Shown: piece after piece, positions 27,118-35,270 of the stretch
How the letters are laid out: each line of letters begins with the position of its first letter
Numbering within the stretch: the stretch's first letter is position 1
Assembly (NCBI RefSeq): GCF_042646425.1
Contig: NZ_JBHRTR010000023.1
Span: 1 to 64,000, forward strand
Reading direction: 5' to 3'
Source of the DNA: Marinibaculum pumilum
GTDB lineage: Bacteria; Pseudomonadota; Alphaproteobacteria; Ferrovibrionales; Ferrovibrionaceae
DNA: 64,000 bases
Notes under the pieces: generated by a model
Database searches by the model: none
What the model saw: only the letters and a program-made list of their open reading frames with translations
Told to the model about the DNA's origin: nothing
Program-made: the position numbers and the translations under genes

Positions 27118-30100
27118 CTATTCCGCCGGTTCCGCCGCGCCGCCTTGCCGCCCGGCGGCTTTCGCCTGCCTGCGCTCCGCCCGCCGCTCCCGGCGCCGGG
27201 CGCGGCCGGCCGTCACCTTCGCGCCGAGCGCCAGCATGGCCGGGGTGAAGACCAGGGTCAGCAGGGTGGCGAAGACCAGGCCGAAGGCGACGGCGGTGGC
27301 CAGCTGCACCCACCACTGGGTCGACGGGGCGCCCATGCTGACGGTGCGGTCCACGAAGTCGATATTGGCCTGCAGCACCATCGGCATCAGGCCGACCACC
27401 GTTGTGATCGTGGTCAGGGCGACGGGACGCAGGCGCTGCACGCCGGTGCGGATCACCGCCTCGATCGGCTCGATCCCGTCGTCGCGCAGCTGACGGAAGG
27501 TGTCGATCAGCACGATGTTGTTGTTCACCACCACGCCGGCCAGCGCGATGATGCCGATGCCGGTCATCACGATGCCGAAGGTCTGGCCGGTCACGATCAG
27601 GCCGATGATGACGCCGATCGTCGACATGATCACCGCGGTCAGCACCAGGAAGGCGTGGTAGAAGCTGTTGAACTGGGTGACCAGGATGATGGCGATGGCG
27701 AACAGCGCCACCAGGAATGCCTGCGACAGGAAGGCCTGCGCCTTCTGCTGCTCCTCGTCGGCCCCCTTGAAGGTATAGCTGACCCGCGGGTCCATCTCCT
27801 GCGTCGCCAGCCAGGCGGCAATCTCCTTCACCTTGGTGTCGGGCAGCACGCCGGGCTCGGTATTGGCGCGGATCGTCACCACGCGACGGCTGTCGACCCG
27901 GTTGATCTCGCCGCGCTTGGGGATCGGCCGCCGCTCCACGAAGTTGCTCAGCGGCACCGAGCCCATGTTGGTGACCACCCGCAGCTGGTCGAGCTGGTCG
28001 AAGGTGCGGTCCTCGCGCGGCAGGCGGACCCGGATCTCCACCTCCTGGTCGGCATCGTAGGGGCGGTACTCGCCGACCATGATGCCGTTGGTGACCAGCT
28101 GCACCATCGCGCCGATGGAGGCGATGTCGGCGCCGAAGCGGCCGGCCTTCTCGCGGTCCACCTGCAGTTCCCAGTCGATCCCCGGCGGCGGCCGGCTGTC
28201 CTCCAGGTCGACCAGCCCGTCCACCGTCTCCATGTAGGCGCGGACCTTGTCGGCCACCGGGTCCAGCAGCTCCGGGATGCGGCTGGAGAACTGCAGCTGC
28301 ACGTCCTTGCCGGTCGGCGGGCCGGCCTCCGGCTCGCGCGGCTCCACGAAGATGCCGGCCAGGTCGGCGGTCCGCTCGCGGATATCGGCCAGCACGGTGT
28401 CGGAGGGCCGGCGCTGGTCCCAGTCCTTGAACTCCAGCTGGATCGTGCCGATCACGTCCGGCGACACGTCCTGTCCCTGCGGCGGCGCGCCGGTGCGGGC
28501 ATAGACAGACTTGAAGTCCGTCATCGGCAGGATGCGGCGCTCCACCTGGCGGACCAGGACGTCCTTCTCGTCGGTGGCGTAGTTGCCGCGGGCATGGACA
28601 TAGACCAGCGCCTGTTCCGGCTCCACGTCGGGAAAGAACTCGACGCCGTTGCCGTGGCTGCCATACCAGGTCCAGACGCCGATCAGGACCGCGACGGTGA
28701 TGCCGGCGACGATCACCGCATGCCGGGTCGCCCAGGCCAGGAGCCGGGCATAGGCGGCGGTGGCGCCGCGCAGGTTGCCCAGGTCGCCGTCGCCGCCGGC
28801 GGCGATCAGGTTTGCCGAAGGCGCGGCGGGCGCCTTGCCGATCAGGCCGCCCATCACCGGCATGAAGATCAGCGCCACCAGGAGCGAGCCGGTCAGGGTC
28901 GCGATCAGGGTGATCGGCAGGTAGACCATGAACTCGCCCACCACGCCGGGCCAGAACATCAGCGGCGCGAAGGCGGCGAGGGTGGTGGCGGTCGACGCGA
29001 TGACCGGCCAGGCCATGCGGCGCGCCGCATCGGCATAGGCCTGCCGCGGCGTCAGCCCCTCCGCCATGCGGCGGTCGGCGAATTCGACGACGATGATCGC
29101 GCCGTCGACCAGCATGCCGACCACCAGGATCAGCGCGAACAGCACGACGATGTTCACCGTCAGCCCGGCGATCGACAGGGTCAGGATACCGATCAGGAAG
29201 GAAGTCGGGATCGCCAGGCCGACCAGCAGGGCGGAGCGCACGCCCAGTGCCGCGACGACGACGATCATCACCAGCAGGACGGCGCTGATGACGTTGTTCT
29301 CCAGGTCGCCCAGCATGGTGCGGATCTGGGTGGAGGCATCCTGGGTGAAGGCGTATTGCAGCCCGTCGGGCCAGCCGCGGCTGTCCTCGGCGACGACCCG
29401 CTTCACCTCCTCGATGGTCTCGATCACGTTCTCGCCGATGCGCTTCTTCACCTCCAGCGCGATGGCGCTGCGGCCGTCGGTGCGGGCATAGCTGGTGGCA
29501 TCCTTGAAGGTGCGCTGCGCCACGGTGACATCGCGCAGGGTGACCACCGCGTCGCCATTCACCTTGATCGGCAGGCTCAGCACGTCCTCCGCGCCCTCCA
29601 CCAGGCCCGGCACCTTGAGGGAGAAGCGGCCGGAACCGGTGTCCAGCGCGCCGGCGGGAATCAGCTGGTTGTTGCGGGAGACGGTGTTGATCAGCTCCTG
29701 CTGGCTGATGTTGTAGGTCTCCAGCTTCACCGGATCGATGACGATCTCCAGCAGGTCCTCCCGGTCGCCGCCGATCTGCACTTCCAGCACGCCGGACAGG
29801 GACTGCAGGTTGTCCCGCAGGTCGCGGCCGATGCGGATCAGCTGCCGTTCCGGGATCTCGCCGAACAGGTTGACGACCAGGACCGGGAAGAGCGCGACAT
29901 TGACCTCATGGACCTCTGGCTCCTCCGCCTCCGCCGGCAGGTCGCGCTTGGCGATGTCGACCTGGGCGCGGACATCATCCAGCGCCTTGTCGGCATTGAA
30001 GCCCGCCTCGAACTCAAGCAGGACATTGCCGAAGCCCTCCGCCGCGGTGGAGCGCATCTCCTTCACGCCCTCGATGGACTGCAGCTCCTTCTCCAGCGGC

Positions 30101-30297
30101 CGCACCAGCAGGCGCTCGGCATCCTGCGGCGAGATGCCGTCGTAACGCACCAGGACGTAGATGATCGGGATCGGGACGTCCGGATCGGATTCCTTGGGGA
30201 TCGTCAGATAGGTGCTGAAGCCCATCAGCAGGATCAGCACGAGCAGCATCAGGACCATCCGCGAACGGTCCATGGCTGCATTGATGATCGCGTTCAT
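27118..30297 (-). CDS. RND-family efflux permease
   Basis: The 1059-residue product is a proton-driven RND transporter, the inner-membrane part of a tripartite efflux pump. It shows the family layout: a first helix near residues 10-30, a large periplasmic loop, a helix bundle (about 340-560), a second periplasmic loop and the C-terminal bundle ending LVFTPAMLALGAKV. In transmembrane segment 4, D398 is kept but the next residue is Gly (VDGAIIVVE), and at the AcrB Lys940 position N925 is found (VNNNIVLID). The proton relay therefore differs from AcrB. The fusion protein gene lies 115 bases upstream; no outer-membrane partner is encoded here. Confidence 0.93.
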   Translation of the reverse strand: MNAIINAAMDRSRMVLMLLVLILLMGFSTYLTIPKESDPDVPIPIIYVLVRYDGISPQDAERLLVRPLEKELQSIEGVKEMRSTAAEGFGNVLLEFEAGFNADKALDDVRAQVDIAKRDLPAEAEEPEVHEVNVALFPVLVVNLFGEIPERQLIRIGRDLRDNLQSLSGVLEVQIGGDREDLLEIVIDPVKLETYNISQQELINTVSRNNQLIPAGALDTGSGRFSLKVPGLVEGAEDVLSLPIKVNGDAVVTLRDVTVAQRTFKDATSYARTDGRSAIALEVKKRIGENVIETIEEVKRVVAEDSRGWPDGLQYAFTQDASTQIRTMLGDLENNVISAVLLVMIVVVAALGVRSALLVGLAIPTSFLIGILTLSIAGLTVNIVVLFALILVVGMLVDGAIIVVEFADRRMAEGLTPRQAYADAARRMAWPVIASTATTLAAFAPLMFWPGVVGEFMVYLPITLIATLTGSLLVALIFMPVMGGLIGKAPAAPSANLIAAGGDGDLGNLRGATAAYARLLAWATRHAVIVAGITVAVLIGVWTWYGSHGNGVEFFPDVEPEQALVYVHARGNYATDEKDVLVRQVERRILPMTDFKSVYARTGAPPQGQDVSPDVIGTIQLEFKDWDQRRPSDTVLADIRERTADLAGIFVEPREPEAGPPTGKDVQLQFSSRIPELLDPVADKVRAYMETVDGLVDLEDSRPPPGIDWELQVDREKAGRFGADIASIGAMVQLVTNGIMVGEYRPYDADQEVEIRVRLPREDRTFDQLDQLRVVTNMGSVPLSNFVERRPIPKRGEINRVDSRRVVTIRANTEPGVLPDTKVKEIAAWLATQEMDPRVSYTFKGADEEQQKAQAFLSQAFLVALFAIAIILVTQFNSFYHAFLVLTAVIMSTIGVIIGLIVTGQTFGIVMTGIGIIALAGVVVNNNIVLIDTFRQLRDDGIEPIEAVIRTGVQRLRPVALTTITTVVGLMPMVLQANIDFVDRTVSMGAPSTQWWVQLATAVAFGLVFATLLTLVFTPAMLALGAKVTAGRARRRERRAERRQAKAAGRQGGAAEPAE

Positions 30298-30412
30298 CGG
30301 TTCCTGTCCCCGCATCCGCCGGCAATGCGGCCGGTGCCCGCCTTCCGGCGCGGCCCGGCCGAACCTGCAACCTTCATTTCTGCCGGCCCCGCGCCGGCAC
30401 CCGAATGGGCGC

Positions 30413-31513
30413 TCAGCTGCCGGACTGTTCGCGCACCACCCGGACCTGGTCGCCGGCAGCGACCAGTTCCTGTCCGACGGTGATCAGTTCCGCCTCCGGC
30501 GGCGGGCCGGAGACCCAGACGCCTTCGCCTTCGTCGCCCAGGATCTGCACCGGCTGGAAGACGACGCGGCCATCCGGGCCGATCATGCGCAGGCCGATGG
30601 TGCCGGCGGCATCCAGGGTCAGGATCGCAGGCGTGATGAAATGCGCGTCGCTGGTGCCGACCTCGAAGGCGATGTCGGCCGTGACGCCTTCCAGCAGGCG
30701 GTGCTGCGGATTGGGGATCTCCAGCTCCACCCGGAAGGTCCGGGTCTCCGGGTCCGCACTGCTGCCGATGCGCCGGATCCGGCCCTCGACGACCTGCCCG
30801 GTCGCCAGGCGCGCACCGCCCACATCGCCGACATTGAGGCGGCCGACATTGGCCTCCGACACCTGGCCGACGATCAGGAAGGGGTCCTCGTCGATGATGC
30901 GGGCAATCTGCGTGCCCTTGTCGACGAAGGCGCCGATCTCGACCCAGCGCTCCTCGAGCACGCCGTCGAACGGGGCGGTGATCAGCAGCTTGTCGAGCTC
31001 GACCTCCATCGCCTTCACCCGGGCCCGCGCGGCGTCCAGTTCGGCCCGGTCCTGCGCCAGCGAGGCGTCGGCGCGGAAGCCCTTCTTGTTCAGGCTGGAG
31101 GAAGCCTGGTGCTCGATCTCGCGCTGTCGCAGGGTCGCCCGGGCCTCCTGCAGGCGATGCTCGCGGTCGTCCAGCGCGATGCGGACCAGCGGCTGGTCCT
31201 TCGTCACCCGGCTGCCCTTCTCGGCCATCACCTCGGAAACCCGCCCGGGCAGCTCCGCCTTCAGGTCGACCTGGCGCACCGCTTCGGTGCGGCCGCGGAC
31301 GATGACCCGTTCCCTGTAAGGGGCGGCGGTGCTGACGCGGGTGCGGACAGACGGCACGGCCGCCTCCTCGGGCGGCGCGTTCCCCGCTGCCGCCGCCGTC
31401 TCTTCGGCGACGGAGCCATTGCCGGAATCGGCTGTCAGGCCCAGCTCGCCGGAGGCGATCCATGCGATGGCCGCGACGGCCAGGACAAACGCGATCAGGT
31501 AGCTGCGAACCAT
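30413..31513 (-). CDS. RND pump periplasmic adaptor (membrane-fusion protein)
   Basis: The 366-residue product links the RND permease to an outer-membrane channel. It has an N-terminal membrane anchor (about residues 4-22), a lipoyl-like half (GRTEAVRQVDLKAELPGRVSEVMAEKGSRVTKDQPLVRI), a helical hairpin rich in Arg/Glu/Ala (about 115-175), the return lipoyl strand LLITAPFDGVLEERWVEIGAFVDKGTQIARI, then beta-barrel and membrane-proximal domains. It lies between padR and the permease in one minus-strand operon. Confidence 0.93.
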   Translation of the reverse strand: MVRSYLIAFVLAVAAIAWIASGELGLTADSGNGSVAEETAAAAGNAPPEEAAVPSVRTRVSTAAPYRERVIVRGRTEAVRQVDLKAELPGRVSEVMAEKGSRVTKDQPLVRIALDDREHRLQEARATLRQREIEHQASSSLNKKGFRADASLAQDRAELDAARARVKAMEVELDKLLITAPFDGVLEERWVEIGAFVDKGTQIARIIDEDPFLIVGQVSEANVGRLNVGDVGGARLATGQVVEGRIRRIGSSADPETRTFRVELEIPNPQHRLLEGVTADIAFEVGTSDAHFITPAILTLDAAGTIGLRMIGPDGRVVFQPVQILGDEGEGVWVSGPPPEAELITVGQELVAAGDQVRVVREQSGS

Positions 31514-31558
31514 GAGAGGTTCTTCCTTCTGGCTGCGACTGCGGGCCGGCGGGCGCGG

Positions 31559-32098
31559 TCAGTCGGCGGCCGAGGAGGCGCTGGCCAGCAGCGCCTCGCC
31601 CTCGACGAGGTGGCGGTTCTCTTCCAGGTATTGCAGGCCTGCGCGGTACATCGCGTGTCCCAGGCCGACGACGAAGGCCTTGCCGGCATCGCCCTCGGCG
31701 CATGCCCGCTGCAGGTCGTCCAGCATGACCCGGTACTCCTCGACCCGCTTGTCGATCAGGTCGGAGACATGGCGGGGCGGCAGCAGGTCGGCGAACATCA
31801 TCGTCGCCACGAATTCCGACCGGTAGCGGTCGCGGCCCGGCGGCTGCATCAACTCGTCGAGGAACGCCATGCGGCCGGCCGGGGTGATCGAATAGACCTT
31901 CTTGTCCGGCCGCTTGTCCTGTGCCTGCTCGGTGCAGCGTACCAGCCCCTCCTCGGTGAGCTTGTTCAGGGCGGGGTAGATCGAGCCGTAGCTGGCGTCG
32001 AAGAAATGGCGCAACTGGCCTTCGAAGATCTTCTTGATCTCGTAGCCGGATGCGTCGCTCTGGGTCAGCAGCCCGAGGCAGAGGGTCCGGATATCCAT
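31559..32098 (-). CDS. PadR-family repressor
   Basis: The 179-residue product has the PadR winged helix (about residues 1-85: LCLGLLTQSDASGYEIKKIF, SYGSIYPALNKLTEEGLV, YSITPAGRMAFLDEL) and a C-terminal helical dimerisation domain of the longer PadR type (about 95-175). PadR proteins are usually ligand-responsive repressors of neighbouring efflux or detoxification genes. It is the first gene of the operon with the adaptor and RND permease, so it should autoregulate and control the pump. A strong AT-rich palindrome 79 bases upstream is its candidate operator. Confidence 0.94.
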   Translation of the reverse strand: MDIRTLCLGLLTQSDASGYEIKKIFEGQLRHFFDASYGSIYPALNKLTEEGLVRCTEQAQDKRPDKKVYSITPAGRMAFLDELMQPPGRDRYRSEFVATMMFADLLPPRHVSDLIDKRVEEYRVMLDDLQRACAEGDAGKAFVVGLGHAMYRAGLQYLEENRHLVEGEALLASASSAAD

Positions 32099-32176
32099 GT
32101 CTCTCCCGATGAAGAGTCAGGCGCCGGCGCAATTGGCCGGCACGAAGGCGGTGTGTCGATCACCGATACGGCGGAA

Positions 32177-32195
32177 ATATATCATTGCGATATAT
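32177..32195. promoter_or_regulatory. Candidate PadR operator
   Basis: ATATATC-ATTGC-GATATAT is a perfect 7-bp inverted repeat in an AT-rich island within GC-rich DNA. It lies 79 bases upstream of padR and about 180 upstream of the divergent methyltransferase gene. PadR operators are typically AT-rich dyads of this kind. Confidence 0.65.
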
Positions 32196-32374
32196 ACAGT
32201 CAAATAATATGGCGTGCCGAAACAGGTATATCGGGACTGCGGCGCTGTTTGAGAAGGGTTGGACGACATCGCCCTGCGCGGGCCAGACTGTACAGGCGAG
32301 ATTGTGAGGGCTGGACAGGGGCCCGACGGCTGGGCCGCCAGGGCCTGTCCGGGTGGCAATCGGGAGGGGGAAGC

Positions 32375-33013
32375 TTGCAGAACAGGGCTGGGATCGCGGC
32401 GGCGGCGGATCGCAACAAGGAACCCATCCTGGCCGCCCTGCAGCCGCTCCTGGCAGCGGCGGTCCTGCCCCGGCCGGAAGGGGCACGGCCGCTCCTGCTG
32501 GAGGTGGCCAGCGGCACAGGCCAGCATGCCGCGCATTTCTGCGCAGCGCTGCCCCACCTGTACTGGCAGCCGACGGATCCGGACCCATCCGCTTTGGCCT
32601 CCATCGCCGGCCACCGGGAGATCGCGGCGCGGGACAATTTCCTGGCGCCGCTGCAACTGGACGTGACGGCGGCGGACTGGCCGCTGGCGCGGGCGGATGC
32701 CCTGTTCTGCGCGAACATGATCCACATCGCCCCCTGGGAGGCCGCGATCGGCCTGGCGGCAGGTGCCGGCCGCCTGCTGCCGGCCGGCGCGCCGGCCATT
32801 CTCTACGGTCCCTACCGTCGCGACGGTGCCCATACAGCGGACAGCAACGCCGCCTTCGACGAAAGCCTCAGGGCGCGCGACCCGCGCTGGGGCGTGCGCG
32901 ACCTGGAGGCCGTCGCCGAGCTGTTCGAGGCTGCCGGCTTCCTGGCACCGGACGTGGTCGAGATGCCGGCCAACAACCTTCTGCTCTGCTTCCGGAAGGC
33001 GGCGCGGGCATGA
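32375..33013 (+). CDS. DUF938 SAM-dependent methyltransferase-like protein
   Basis: The 212-residue product matches the DUF938 family, which has a methyltransferase fold but no established substrate. Family stretches: AADRNKEPILAAL at the N-terminus, LLEVASGTGQHAAHFCAALPHLYWQPTDPD (SAM-binding motif I), FCANMIHIAPWEAAIGLAAGAGRLL, LYGPYRRDGAHTADSNAAFDESLRARDPRWGVRDLEAV and a C-terminal MPANNLLLCFRK. I chose the TTG at 32375 because GGGAGGGGGAAGC precedes it and the homologous region starts there. Its stop overlaps the next gene's ATG by 4 bases. Confidence 0.88.
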   Translation: MQNRAGIAAAADRNKEPILAALQPLLAAAVLPRPEGARPLLLEVASGTGQHAAHFCAALPHLYWQPTDPDPSALASIAGHREIAARDNFLAPLQLDVTAADWPLARADALFCANMIHIAPWEAAIGLAAGAGRLLPAGAPAILYGPYRRDGAHTADSNAAFDESLRARDPRWGVRDLEAVAELFEAAGFLAPDVVEMPANNLLLCFRKAARA

Positions 33014-33879
33014 ACGCGGCCACCGGGGGCGAGCGGGCCGACGGGGGCCGGCCCGGCACGGCGGATGCCGGCCGGCTGGTGGCGCCCGACCGGCAGTGGC
33101 AGCCGGACCTCTATCTCCGCTATGCGGCCTATCGGGAACGGCCGGCGCATGACCTGCTGGCACAGGTGCCGGACCTGCCCGAGGATCTGGCCGGGGGGCT
33201 GGTGGTGGATCTGGGATGCGGTCCCGGCAACGTGACCCCGCATCTGGCGGCGCGCTTCCCGCTGGCCAGGCTGCTGGGGGTCGACAACGCACCGGCCATG
33301 CTGGCGCGGGCGCGTCAGCTGGACCTTGCCGCCACCTGGCAGGAGGCCGATGTCGCGACCTGGACGCCGCCCGAACCGGCGGCGCTGATCTTTTCCAACG
33401 CCGTTCTGCAATGGCTGCAGGATCATCACCGCCTGCTGCCGCGCCTGGCCGGCTGTCTGGCGCCGGGCGGAATCCTCGCGGTGCAGATGCCGGCCTATCT
33501 GCGGGCGACCTCGCTGACCCTGGTGCATGACGTGGCGCAGGACGGCCCCTGGGCAGCGGCACTGGAGGGGCGGCTGCGGGTGAACCCGGTCGCCGAGGCC
33601 GCTGTCTACTATGACCTGCTGGCGCCCGCCTGCGACACCCTCGACCTGTGGGAGACGGTGTACCAGCATGTGATGGACGGTCCCGACGACATCGTCACCT
33701 GGAGCCAGGGCACGGCGCTGCTGCCGGTGCGCGAGGCGCTGGATGCCGGCGGCTATGCCGCCTTCGTCGAGGCCTATCGCGCCGCGGTGCACCGCGCCTA
33801 TCCGCGCCAGCCCGACGGCCGGGTGCTGTTTCCCTTCCGGCGGCTTTTCCTGCTGGGTCGCCGGCGCAGCGGCGGATAG
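33010..33879 (+). CDS. tam: Trans-aconitate 2-methyltransferase-like protein
   Basis: Tam methylates trans-aconitate, a spontaneous by-product that inhibits aconitase. The 289-residue product has DRQWQPDLYLRYAAYRERPAHDLLAQV near the N-terminus (slightly longer leader than usual), motif I VVDLGCGPGNVTPHLAARFP, and the family-typical LIFSNAVLQWLQDHHRLLPRLAGCLAPGGILAVQMP and ILAPACDTLDLWETVYQHVMDG-like segment. The C-terminal LFPFRRLFLLGRR is also characteristic. It overlaps the DUF938 gene by 4 bases, suggesting coupled expression. Confidence 0.9.
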   Translation: MNAATGGERADGGRPGTADAGRLVAPDRQWQPDLYLRYAAYRERPAHDLLAQVPDLPEDLAGGLVVDLGCGPGNVTPHLAARFPLARLLGVDNAPAMLARARQLDLAATWQEADVATWTPPEPAALIFSNAVLQWLQDHHRLLPRLAGCLAPGGILAVQMPAYLRATSLTLVHDVAQDGPWAAALEGRLRVNPVAEAAVYYDLLAPACDTLDLWETVYQHVMDGPDDIVTWSQGTALLPVREALDAGGYAAFVEAYRAAVHRAYPRQPDGRVLFPFRRLFLLGRRRSGG

Positions 33880-33884
33880 CCGCC

Positions 33885-35270
33885 ATGGCGGACGGGGGCG
33901 AGGACGAGGCCGCACGGCTGGCGCGGGAATACGCCGCCTGGGGCCATGCCGCCGTGGACTGGCTCGACCGGGTCGGCGCCTGCGTCCAGGGGCGACTGAT
34001 GCCTGGCGATGTCGCCAGCCTGAAGTCCGATTTCGAATTGCTGGCGGAGAGCCTGCGCGACCTCGGACGGCGCCTGGCGCGCAGCGTCGTGGCCGAGGCG
34101 CCGCCGGTGGACTTCGCAGCGCTGGAGCACCGCATCGCGGAACTCCAGATCCCGGCGCTTTGCGAGCGGATCCTGAAGCGGTTTCCGGCCCCGGGGGCGG
34201 CCGGGCGCGAGGAGGCGCGGCGGGAGGAGGTCAACCTGCCGGCCGCCGTCGACCTGCTGTTGTTCCTGGAAGAAACCGGCCCGCGGATGTTCCACCGGCG
34301 CATCAGCCGGCGCTACAGGCAGAAGCTCTGCGCCGACCTGGCAGGACTGGGGCTCAGCTATCATCGCCGGGTCATGGACGGCTTCGTCGCGCTGGGAGAG
34401 GGGGGGAGGGCGGATCCGGGCGGCTCGGACCTGCCGGGCACCGACCCCGGCGCCGGGCGCGACCGCCTGCGCAACGCAAATTTCGACCAGATCCGGATGG
34501 ATCTGTTGCACTGGCTGCTGGAGGCGCTGGGGGACCGCCGCGCCGCGGAACAGATCCGGCATCTCTCCCGCATCACGGCGCGAACCGCGGTGCGCCATGT
34601 CGACCGGGAGATCACCGCCTACCTGGAAACGCACGACCCCTCCACCCGCATGCGGCTGCGCCCGGTGCTGGAGGCGGTCGACGAGGCGATCGCCCTGATC
34701 CGCGCCGTCCTGCCCCAGGACGCTGCCGCCGACGGTGAGGCGGGCGGCCCGCTGCAGTATTTCGTGCGCGACCTGGGGGAGGAGGTGGCCACACCCTTCG
34801 TCCGCCATATGGGCCTGCTGGTGATCGCCCTGTTCGAGGACCTGCAGGGTGCGAATGCGCGGCGCAGCCTGACCCCGGCGGCACTGCGCGGCGGCCTGCA
34901 GCGGATGGAGGAGGCGCTTGCCTTCTGCCGCCTGATCGATCATCCGATGGGCCGCGACGCCTACGCCCGGGCGATCCGGGTGATCCGGCGCCGTGGGGAC
35001 GCTCTGGTGCAGCAACTCGGGCGGGAGGTGGCGGCAGTCTCTCCGGAGAATGGGCAAGTGGGGAACCGGCAGGCGGCCGAGGGGCAGGCGGCCGAGGGGC
35101 AGGCGGTGCCGGTGCCGGGCCGCGCGGCCGAGGCGCGGGCCGCCCTGATCGTCCTGCAGGAATTCGTGGAACGCTGGCGCCAGGGAGAGGCAGGACAGGA
35201 AGACGATGGCAGGCCGGGCCGAGGCCGCCATGGCAGTGATGACGAAGAGGATGAGGGACGGAAGCGATGA
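33885..35270 (+). CDS. Uncharacterised 461-residue helical protein
   Basis: I do not recognise this protein. It is Arg/Glu/Leu-rich and appears almost wholly helical, with no signal peptide or membrane helix. Residues about 1-210 include EYAAWGHAAVDWLDRVGACVQGRLMPGD and RISRRYRQKLCADLAGLGLSYHRRVMDGF; the middle (about 210-390) holds a second helical domain, with RMDLLHWLLEALGDRRAAEQIRHLSRIT and GGPLQYFVRDLGEEVATPFVRHMGLL; the end is low-complexity and acidic. It follows tam by 5 bases and its stop overlaps the acyl-CoA ligase ATG by 4 bases, so all four genes probably form one operon. Codon use supports a real gene. Confidence 0.75.
   Translation: MADGGEDEAARLAREYAAWGHAAVDWLDRVGACVQGRLMPGDVASLKSDFELLAESLRDLGRRLARSVVAEAPPVDFAALEHRIAELQIPALCERILKRFPAPGAAGREEARREEVNLPAAVDLLLFLEETGPRMFHRRISRRYRQKLCADLAGLGLSYHRRVMDGFVALGEGGRADPGGSDLPGTDPGAGRDRLRNANFDQIRMDLLHWLLEALGDRRAAEQIRHLSRITARTAVRHVDREITAYLETHDPSTRMRLRPVLEAVDEAIALIRAVLPQDAAADGEAGGPLQYFVRDLGEEVATPFVRHMGLLVIALFEDLQGANARRSLTPAALRGGLQRMEEALAFCRLIDHPMGRDAYARAIRVIRRRGDALVQQLGREVAAVSPENGQVGNRQAAEGQAAEGQAVPVPGRAAEARAALIVLQEFVERWRQGEAGQEDDGRPGRGRHGSDDEEDEGRKR
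35070..35106 (+). repeat. Two and a half 15-bp tandem repeats
   Basis: CAGGCGGCCGAGGGG occurs twice and then as a partial third copy, encoding Gln-Ala-Ala-Glu-Gly repeats in the disordered tail of the unknown protein. Confidence 0.8.

Noticed and set aside
26989..30483. Very long open frame opposite the RND permease (about 1164 codons)
   Set aside because: Composition is His/Asp/Gln/Arg-rich and without family features; the opposite strand encodes a complete RND permease.
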